This document shows positions 6,292 through 10,652 of a stretch of 10,652 nucleotides of DNA, piece by piece (positions within the stretch are counted from its first letter, which is position 1; the number at the start of each line of letters is the position of its first letter). Source of the stretch: an uncultured Desulfovibrio sp. (GTDB lineage: Bacteria > Desulfobacterota > Desulfovibrionia > Desulfovibrionales > Desulfovibrionaceae); the NCBI GenBank assembly GCA_900553145.1, contig USCL01000119.1, forward strand, positions 1-10,652. Direction: 5' to 3'. The notes beneath the pieces are model-generated. The model had not been told where the DNA came from, did no database searches, and saw only the letters and a program-made list of their open reading frames with translations. Both the position numbers and the translations under genes were made by a program.

Positions 6292-7686
6292 ATGCCTGAA
6301 GGCAAGTTTTGTAACAGACGGCCCATCAACACCGAGGAAGATCTGAAAGCGCTCCTCGGCGACAAGGGTGGGCAGCAGTATTATAAAGAAATGGAAATGC
6401 TGGAAGTGGACACGGTCGCGCTGTGGGAAACCCTGCAGAAGACCTGCAAGTCCCGCACCCGCACGTGGCTCGAGATCTGCGCCCACTGTGGCCTGTGCGC
6501 GAACAGCTGCTTCCTCTACACGGCGAACAACCGCGACCCCAAGCAGGTTCCGTCTTACAAGATCCAGTCCACACTTGGCGAAATGCTCCGCCGCAAGGGG
6601 CAGGTCGATACGAAGTTCATGATCGATACGATGGAAGTGGCGTGGGCGAAATGCACCTGCTGCAACCGTTGCGGCACGTACTGCCCGCACGGCATCGACA
6701 TGGGCGTCATGTTCAGCTACCTGCGCGGCGTGCTGTATTCTCAGGGCTTCGTGCCGTGGGAGCTCAAGATCGGCGCGGGCATGCACCGCGTGTACGGCGC
6801 CCAGATGGACGTGACCACCGAAGACTGGGTGGACACGTGCGAATGGATGGCCGAGGAGAACGCGGAAGAATGGCCGGGCCTTGAGATCCCGATCGACAAG
6901 GAAGACTGCGATGTCATGTACATCCTGAACGCCCGCGAGCCCAAGCACTACCCTGAAGACGTGGCGCAGGCCGCCATCCTTTTCCATGTGGCCGGGGAAA
7001 AGTGGACCGTTCCTTCCGTGGGCTGGGAAAACACCTCCCTGTCCCTGTTCGCCGGTGACTGGGAAGCTTGCGCCAACAACGTGAAGCGCATCTACGGCGC
7101 GGTCGATCGCCTGCGTCCCAAGATGGTCGTGGGCACGGAATGCGGCCACGCGCATCGCGCCACGGTTGTCGAAGGCCCCTACTGGGCCGGGCGCGAGGAC
7201 GGCAAGCCGCCGGTTCCGTTCCTCCACTATGTGGAGTGGCTGGCCGATGCGCTGCGCAAAGGCAAGATCAAGATTGACCCCGCCAAGCGCCTCAAGATGC
7301 CCGTGACCCTGCAGGACTCGTGCAACTACATCCGTAACCACGGCCTTGCCGAGCACACCCGCTACATCATGAGCCAGATCGCGGAAGACTTCCGCGAGAT
7401 GAAGTGCAACCGCGAAGACAACTTCTGCTGCGGGGGCGGCGGCGGCTTCAACGGTATCGGCAAGTTCCGCCCGCAGCGTGACAAGGGGCTGTACATGAAG
7501 TTGGAGCAGATCCGCGAAACCGGCGCCAAAATGGTCATTTCGCCCTGCCACAACTGCTGGGACGCCATCCGCGACATGATGGAAGTGTACCATGTGCACG
7601 ACATCAAGTGGAGCTTCCTGAAGCCCATCATCATCGACATGATGATTGTCCCCGATCATCTGAAGCCGCAGGATGATGACGAATAA
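6292..7686 (+). CDS. hmcF: HmcF, HdrD-like cytoplasmic iron-sulfur subunit
   Basis: Cytoplasmic end of the Hmc electron path, 464 residues, no signal or membrane helix. The N-terminal third holds two [4Fe-4S] motifs: C63/66/69/73 (CAHCGLCANSC) and C121/124/127/131 (CTCCNRCGTYCP). The C-terminal half belongs to the CCG-domain family of heterodisulfide reductase HdrD/HdrB. A complete motif is seen at C344, C379-C380 (FCCGGGGGF) and C419/C422 (CHNC); an earlier CGHAHRA at 284 looks like the remains of the first CCG repeat. In HdrD such motifs bind the special cluster that acts on disulfides, so HmcF may pass electrons to a thiol/disulfide carrier or to the sulfate-reduction enzymes. Its natural partner is not proven. 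Last gene of the operon, 33 nt after hmcE and ending DDDE. The D. vulgaris protein is of almost the same length as I recall. Confidence 0.95.
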   Translation: MPEGKFCNRRPINTEEDLKALLGDKGGQQYYKEMEMLEVDTVALWETLQKTCKSRTRTWLEICAHCGLCANSCFLYTANNRDPKQVPSYKIQSTLGEMLRRKGQVDTKFMIDTMEVAWAKCTCCNRCGTYCPHGIDMGVMFSYLRGVLYSQGFVPWELKIGAGMHRVYGAQMDVTTEDWVDTCEWMAEENAEEWPGLEIPIDKEDCDVMYILNAREPKHYPEDVAQAAILFHVAGEKWTVPSVGWENTSLSLFAGDWEACANNVKRIYGAVDRLRPKMVVGTECGHAHRATVVEGPYWAGREDGKPPVPFLHYVEWLADALRKGKIKIDPAKRLKMPVTLQDSCNYIRNHGLAEHTRYIMSQIAEDFREMKCNREDNFCCGGGGGFNGIGKFRPQRDKGLYMKLEQIRETGAKMVISPCHNCWDAIRDMMEVYHVHDIKWSFLKPIIIDMMIVPDHLKPQDDDE

Positions 7687-7704
7687 TGAAGCAATAGAGG
7701 AAAC

Positions 7705-7753
7705 GCGGGGAGGAAAGAAAAGGTTCTCCCAGAGGCTTTCTTTCTCTACCCGC
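7705..7753 (+). other. long imperfect hairpin just after hmcF
   Basis: GCGGG (7705-7709) pairs with CCCGC (7749-7753). After one mismatch and one bulge, GAAAGAAA (7713-7720) pairs with TTTCTTTC (7737-7744). A small inner CTC/GAG stem closes the tip. No T-run follows, so it is more likely an mRNA 3' end stabiliser or processing site than a terminator. The pairing is visible; the role is inferred. Confidence 0.45.
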
Positions 7754-7823
7754 GCCACTCTCGTTCACAAAGCCTTGTGGTTCCAGTCAGGCTGTCCTGC
7801 TTGATCGGGCCATCGGTAAAGGT

Positions 7824-7864
7824 CATAAAAACGCCCCGGATCGCTGATTCGGGGCGTTTTTATG
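7824..7864. terminator. bidirectional intrinsic terminator
   Basis: CATAAAAACGCCCCG (7824-7838) and CGGGGCGTTTTTATG (7850-7864) form a perfect 15-bp stem around an 11-nt loop. The GC core is flanked by an A-run on one side and a T-run on the other, so it works from both strands. It lies between converging genes and should end both the hmc transcript and the dehydrogenase transcript. Confidence 0.92.
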
Positions 7865-8058
7865 GTAAGCGGGCCGGAGGAGGGCAGGGGGGATGCAGAG
7901 CCGCCCTCCCTTTTGCCGGAGGAAGGCTGTCCTTTTGGGAAGGCTGAATGGCTGTTCCCGAATCTGTTTGGCAAAACCCCGTCGACGCCATCGGCTGAAA
8001 GAGGCTTGGAGGAGGGCCGTCGTTTCCGCAAGGCTCTCTTCCAAGTTTCTTCATTTGT

Positions 8059-9273
8059 CTAGCCAGTTACCTTCTTCAACGAGCTCCTGTAGATCTTTTC
8101 GATGCGCCCGGGAGTAGCGGGGACGGGGGCGACGGAGAGCAGCAGGTCAAGAGACGGCGTGGTCTGAGCGAGCTCGCACAGGCGCGGGATGTCGTTCTCG
8201 GTGAACCCTTCATCCTCCAGCTTCTGCGGCACGCCCATGTCGGCAAGCCACGTTTCGACGCTTCTGGCGGCCTTGTGCGCCTCGTCCGGGGTCCCTTGGA
8301 GGTCGGGGGCCATCGGGCGCAGAATCGTCCCCAGCGTGGCGGCACAGGTGGGATAGCACTCTTCGATGATGGCCGGCAGGAGCATGGAAAGGCCGAGGCC
8401 GTGCGCGAGTTCCGGCTTGATGCCGCTGAGGGGGTGCTCCAATGCATGCGTGAAGTGGAGCAGCCCATTGTCGAATGCCGTCCCCGCGATCATGGAAGCG
8501 TAGGTCAGGCAGTAACGGGCCTTCAGATCCTCGGGATTGGCAAGTGCCTTGGGCAGGTACTTGGCCACAAGGCGGATAGTCTCTTCAGCCAGCAGGATGG
8601 ACAGCGGGTTGGCTGTAACGGCTGTGGCGGCTTCGATGACGTGGTTCACGGCGTCGATGGATACATAACGGGTCTGCTTGGGGGAAAGCTTGGTCATCAG
8701 GCCCGGATCGTCGATTGAGAACAAGGGGTAGAGGCAGTCGTAGGCGATGGCCGGCTTATAGTTGAGCTTGGTGATGCTGGCCACGGCGAAGCGGTCGACT
8801 TCGCTGCCCGTGCCGTGGGTCAGGTTGACGACAACGATGGGGACGGCCTTTGTCGGCGTGAACGCGAAGGTATACAGCTCTTCCGCCGTCTTGCCGGGGT
8901 TGGCGAGGATGATGGCCGCGCTCTTGCCCGCATCGATGGGGCTGCCGCCGCCTATGCAGAGTACGGCCTTGGCATCGGCGGACCTGCCGAGCGCCGCCGC
9001 CTCGTCTATGGCGTCCGTCGTGGGGTTGGGCGTGACCTTGTCGTACAGGGAGATGCGTATGCCGTGCTTGGCGCAGGCCGCGGTGACGTAATCCCATGCG
9101 CCGGTGAGCTTGTAGGAATGGCCGCCGGTCACGCAAAGAACGGAATCGATGCCTCTGGCCTTCAGATCCGCGGCGATGCCATCCATCTTGGCGATGGCGC
9201 CGACTCCAAGGTAGGTCGTTGTCTTCGTGCGGATTTCCTTGACATCATGCTCATTGAATCGAGTATCCCACAT
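8059..9273 (-). CDS. iron-containing (group III) alcohol dehydrogenase
   Basis: NAD(P)-dependent cytoplasmic enzyme of 404 residues that interconverts an alcohol and its aldehyde or ketone. The N-terminal half is the dinucleotide-binding domain, with GGGSPID at 108-114 and the THGTGSEV loop at 152-159. The C-terminal half is the helical metal domain. All four metal ligands expected from E. coli FucO are present: D207 and H211 (DAVNH), H276 (HFTHALEH) and H291 (AHGLG); H280 is the extra conserved His. The start is backed by AAAGGAG at 9280-9286 on the - strand, 6 nt before ATG. The substrate cannot be read from sequence; the family includes ethanol, butanol, 1,3-propanediol and sulfoacetaldehyde enzymes. 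It converges on the hmc operon, is separated from it by a terminator, and has its own promoter region. Confidence 0.93.
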   Translation of the reverse strand: MWDTRFNEHDVKEIRTKTTTYLGVGAIAKMDGIAADLKARGIDSVLCVTGGHSYKLTGAWDYVTAACAKHGIRISLYDKVTPNPTTDAIDEAAALGRSADAKAVLCIGGGSPIDAGKSAAIILANPGKTAEELYTFAFTPTKAVPIVVVNLTHGTGSEVDRFAVASITKLNYKPAIAYDCLYPLFSIDDPGLMTKLSPKQTRYVSIDAVNHVIEAATAVTANPLSILLAEETIRLVAKYLPKALANPEDLKARYCLTYASMIAGTAFDNGLLHFTHALEHPLSGIKPELAHGLGLSMLLPAIIEECYPTCAATLGTILRPMAPDLQGTPDEAHKAARSVETWLADMGVPQKLEDEGFTENDIPRLCELAQTTPSLDLLLSVAPVPATPGRIEKIYRSSLKKVTG

Positions 9274-9319
9274 GACGGGCTCCTTTATGGAAATGTGTTA
9301 GATTGAGCAATCAAACAAA

Positions 9320-9337
9320 TTGTCTTTTTATTCACAA
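9320..9337 (-). promoter_or_regulatory. possible Rex- or CRP/FNR-like operator of the dehydrogenase gene
   Basis: On the - strand this reads TTGTGA-ATAAAA-AGACAA. The left half is a perfect TTGTGA and the right half matches 4 of 6 bases of TCACAA. The site touches the proposed -10 box and the start of transcription, where a repressor would act. Rex, an NADH sensor, often controls alcohol dehydrogenase genes, and HcpR-type CRP/FNR proteins use a similar palindrome. Half-site quality is uneven, so this is tentative. Confidence 0.35.
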
Positions 9338-9363
9338 ATAAGCCCGGCCAAGATTGGTGTCAA
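9335..9363 (-). promoter_or_regulatory. candidate sigma-70 promoter of the dehydrogenase gene
   Basis: On the - strand a perfect TTGACA (9363-9358) is followed after 17 bp by TATTTG (9340-9335), which matches the -10 consensus at three positions. Transcription would start near 9328, giving a leader of about 55 nt. The leader contains the short dyad GATTG-AG-CAATC (9301-9312). Confidence 0.5.
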
Positions 9364-9504
9364 GAGGAGTATAGGTTTTTCGCCTCGGAAATTACGGAAA
9401 AGTCGATAAACGAGAGGTTATTCGTGAGAAAATCATGAAGAAGCTGAATAATACGGGGGAAGAGGGGCGCGGCTGGAAAGAAACGTTGAAAGGGTTGTTT
9501 TCGG

Positions 9505-9588
9505 CTAAAGGATTCCCTTCCATTCCCGATCCAGCCGATCGAGCCAGCGCTTCAGGCCCGTTATGCGCAAGAGCCATTTGATGATCAT
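9505..9588 (-). CDS. possible 27-residue amphipathic peptide
   Basis: The frame starts at ATG 9588, has GAGGAA (9599-9594) about 6 nt upstream, and stops at TAG. An in-frame TGA lies four codons before the ATG, so there is no longer form from ATG. The product, beginning MIIKWLLRITG and ending EWKGIL, has three Trp. It reads as an amphipathic, mostly basic helix with a repeated LDR turn (RWLDRLDREW). It lies 90 nt downstream of the outer-membrane protein gene on the same strand and 231 nt before the dehydrogenase gene. I do not recognise a family. A membrane-surface peptide or a toxin-like small protein would fit the composition, but it may also be chance. Confidence 0.4.
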   Translation of the reverse strand: MIIKWLLRITGLKRWLDRLDREWKGIL

Positions 9589-9678
9589 CAGTCTTCCTCA
9601 ATGAGCTGTCAGCAGGGTTATGTTACGCGGCCAGTATAAGGGAATAGTCCGGAGATACTTTTATAACCGTTTGATATA

Positions 9679-10314
9679 TTAAAAACGATATGTGAATCCA
9701 AGTGATAAAACCGGATACCATGTATAATCATGCACTTTGCTTCTGATATTGTCTTCTTCCGCTTGTATCCTTCCGGCATAACGCTTGGGGATGACGACAT
9801 CCGGAAGCTGGAAAGATACGCGCGCTTTTCCCATGTATAAAGCTCCGAGCGAGGCATGCCATCCAAAAGACGATTCAGCCTGCTGGGTGCTTTCCCATCC
9901 GATGCCGATATAAGGTGCCAGACGTTCCCATGTGGCTGTCCCCGTCGTTTGGTTGATGAGCTCTTCATAGATGGGATTGACCGCATCTATGGACGTGGAA
10001 AGCGCTGCCTTCAACTTAAAATAATAAGCGCCGGCAGACAGCCTGAAAGAGTTTTCGAAAGGAAAGATATCCAGCAGCAGACCGACGCTGTGGCTGGAGT
10101 CTTCTGTTTTATACTGGATGCCTTTCAGTTTGATTTTTGTATCAAACGGCTGTGTAAAGGCGCTTAGCCGATAACCTATGAAACTGTTCTGCCGATAGCT
10201 GATGTCAACCCCAACCCCAAGCGTACCCGCAGAAGGATGGACAGCAAGGGGAGATGCAAAGGCGATACTTGGAAACAGGAGGGTGCAGAATAAGAGAAGA
10301 GAGCGGATTGACAT
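9679..10314 (-). CDS. small outer-membrane beta-barrel protein
   Basis: A 211-residue exported protein. The start at 10314 is chosen over an in-frame ATG 60 nt upstream because GAGG (10324-10321) lies 6 nt before it and it begins a proper Sec signal: MSIRSLLLF, a hydrophobic core, and cleavage after AFA at residue 20. The mature part alternates hydrophobic and polar residues in about eight strands (for example LGVGVDISY, YIGIGWES, WHASLGALY). It ends in LSLGFTYRF; the terminal Phe is the usual signal for barrel insertion by BAM. This fits the OmpW/opacity-like class of 8-stranded barrels; no specific family is recognised. The gene and its flanks are visibly AT-richer than the hmc operon, which suggests a different history or weaker expression. 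Function unknown; a passive porin or a surface-exposed variable protein are both possible. Confidence 0.8.
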   Translation of the reverse strand: MSIRSLLLFCTLLFPSIAFASPLAVHPSAGTLGVGVDISYRQNSFIGYRLSAFTQPFDTKIKLKGIQYKTEDSSHSVGLLLDIFPFENSFRLSAGAYYFKLKAALSTSIDAVNPIYEELINQTTGTATWERLAPYIGIGWESTQQAESSFGWHASLGALYMGKARVSFQLPDVVIPKRYAGRIQAEEDNIRSKVHDYTWYPVLSLGFTYRF

Positions 10315-10533
10315 GATATGCCTCACAAAAGAAACGTTTTCTTCATATAGGCATATCAAGAAGTTAGTTGACAACTATGAACCGGTTGAGTCGTATGAGT
10401 ATTTTTGAATATAAGTGTAGATATGTGAATATGGGATGAGATTCCTTATTTTATATAAAAATAATAGCTGTTTGTAGCGAAAAAAGAACTCTTGGTCTTA
10501 TAGGGGAACGATTTGCAAATAAAAGGGAGCAAT
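10315..10533. other. AT-rich intergenic region between divergent genes
   Basis: These 219 nt separate the beta-barrel gene (- strand) from a + strand frame starting at 10534, so they should hold two divergent promoters. For the barrel gene, TTGTCA (10374-10369) and TATATG (10349-10344) on the - strand form a weak pair with a 19-bp spacer. Two perfect short palindromes lie nearby: AGTTG-A-CAACT (10366-10376) over the -35 box and AACCGGTT (10380-10387). No convincing promoter is seen for the + strand gene. Confidence 0.4.
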
Positions 10534-10652
10534 ATGCATAGGGTGGAGCAGGACTATCCCTTTACACGCATTGTGAGGATGAATCGGGTTTGGCAGGCAA
10601 CATCTCCCGGATGGTGCGCCGATGGCCTTGAGCCGCAAAGCATCCCGCCAAG
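10534..10652 (+). CDS. unidentified protein, N-terminal fragment cut by the window edge
   Basis: ATG at 10534 is preceded by AGGGAG (10524-10529) and the frame stays open for the 39 codons to the end of the window. The product starts MHRVEQDYPFTRIVR and continues with MNRVWQATSPGWCADGLEP. There is no signal peptide or membrane helix. GC content rises again in this stretch compared with the AT-rich gap before it, as expected for coding DNA. I do not recognise the family from these residues. A second in-frame ATG at residue 16 is less well supported as a start. Confidence 0.5.
   Translation, partial: MHRVEQDYPFTRIVRMNRVWQATSPGWCADGLEPQSIPP

Larger units (their letters stand above)
7687..8058. 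other. convergent intergenic region between hmcF and the dehydrogenase gene
   Basis: These 372 nt hold the imperfect hairpin (7705-7753) and the bidirectional terminator (7824-7864). The rest (7865-8058) shows nothing I can support. Reading frames of 64-88 codons on the - strand and 66-74 codons on the + strand overlap one another. None that I examined has a recognisable domain. No rrf1/rrf2-type regulator genes are present, although D. vulgaris has them directly after hmcF. Confidence 0.6.

Noticed and set aside
5395..7758. 787-codon open frame antisense to hmcD, hmcE and hmcF
   Set aside because: Same shadow effect over three certain genes and their gaps; no recognisable protein.
7765..8062. 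Small overlapping frames on both strands in the convergent gap
   Set aside because: They overlap each other and the terminator, and none I examined has a recognisable domain.
9435..9581. 48-codon + strand frame starting MKKLNNTGEEG
   Set aside because: It lacks a good Shine-Dalgarno sequence and overlaps the better-supported 27-codon frame on the other strand; possible but not supported.
9392..9601. 69-codon - strand frame between the barrel and dehydrogenase genes
   Set aside because: No family likeness, and it overlaps the better-placed small frame in another phase.
9633..9662. Hairpin AGTAT...ATACT followed by TTTT
   Set aside because: The stem is only 5 bp with a large loop and a weak inner stem, too poor to call a terminator.
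1..10652. CRISPR arrays, tRNA or rRNA genes, transposases, integrases or attachment sites
   Set aside because: I looked and saw no repeat-spacer pattern, tRNA fold, mobile-element protein or flanking target duplication.

Overview
The window is a piece of a Desulfovibrionaceae-type chromosome (sulfate- or sulfite-reducing Deltaproteobacteria, now Desulfobacterota). The evidence is a complete hmc operon, encoding the high-molecular-weight cytochrome c transmembrane redox complex, in the gene order known from Desulfovibrio vulgaris. The 16-haem cytochrome has the same order of haem motifs as I remember for that species. Genus cannot be fixed from the sequence; Bilophila, Mailhella or a gut Desulfovibrio would all fit.

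Layout. (1) Positions 2-838 hold the C-terminal part of a GNAT acetyltransferase, cut by the window edge. (2) Positions 839-1116 form a gene-free leader with dyads and an 11-bp direct repeat; the hmc promoter and operators probably lie here. (3) Positions 1117-7686 are the six-gene operon hmcA-hmcB-hmcC-hmcD-hmcE-hmcF, all on the + strand with gaps of 3 to 33 nt. hmcD is only 47 codons. (4) Positions 7687-8058 are the convergent intergenic region, with one imperfect hairpin and one perfect bidirectional terminator. (5) On the - strand lie an iron-containing alcohol dehydrogenase (9273-8059) with a promoter and a possible Rex- or CRP/FNR-like operator, a possible 27-residue peptide gene (9588-9505), and a small outer-membrane beta-barrel protein (10314-9679) in visibly AT-richer DNA. 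(6) Positions 10315-10533 are AT-rich and gene-free. A + strand reading frame with a ribosome binding site starts at 10534 and runs off the end.

How the genes work together. HmcA (periplasmic, 16 c-haems) takes electrons from periplasmic hydrogenases or formate dehydrogenases through type-I cytochrome c3. It passes them to HmcB (ferredoxin-like, four [4Fe-4S] clusters, membrane anchored). They cross the membrane through HmcC (NrfD-like), HmcD and HmcE (NarI-like b-haem protein) to HmcF (HdrD-like) in the cytoplasm. The alcohol dehydrogenase may handle NAD(P)H-linked alcohol/aldehyde interconversion, but nothing in the window ties it to Hmc.

The main system is a known one. Points that depart from the textbook operon are a roughly 40-residue Ala/Lys/Glu-rich insertion between haems 6 and 7 of HmcA, a long Ala/Glu/Lys tail with internal repeats on HmcB, the absence of rrf1/rrf2 downstream, and the candidate small gene. 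Comparisons with D. vulgaris are from memory, not from an alignment.
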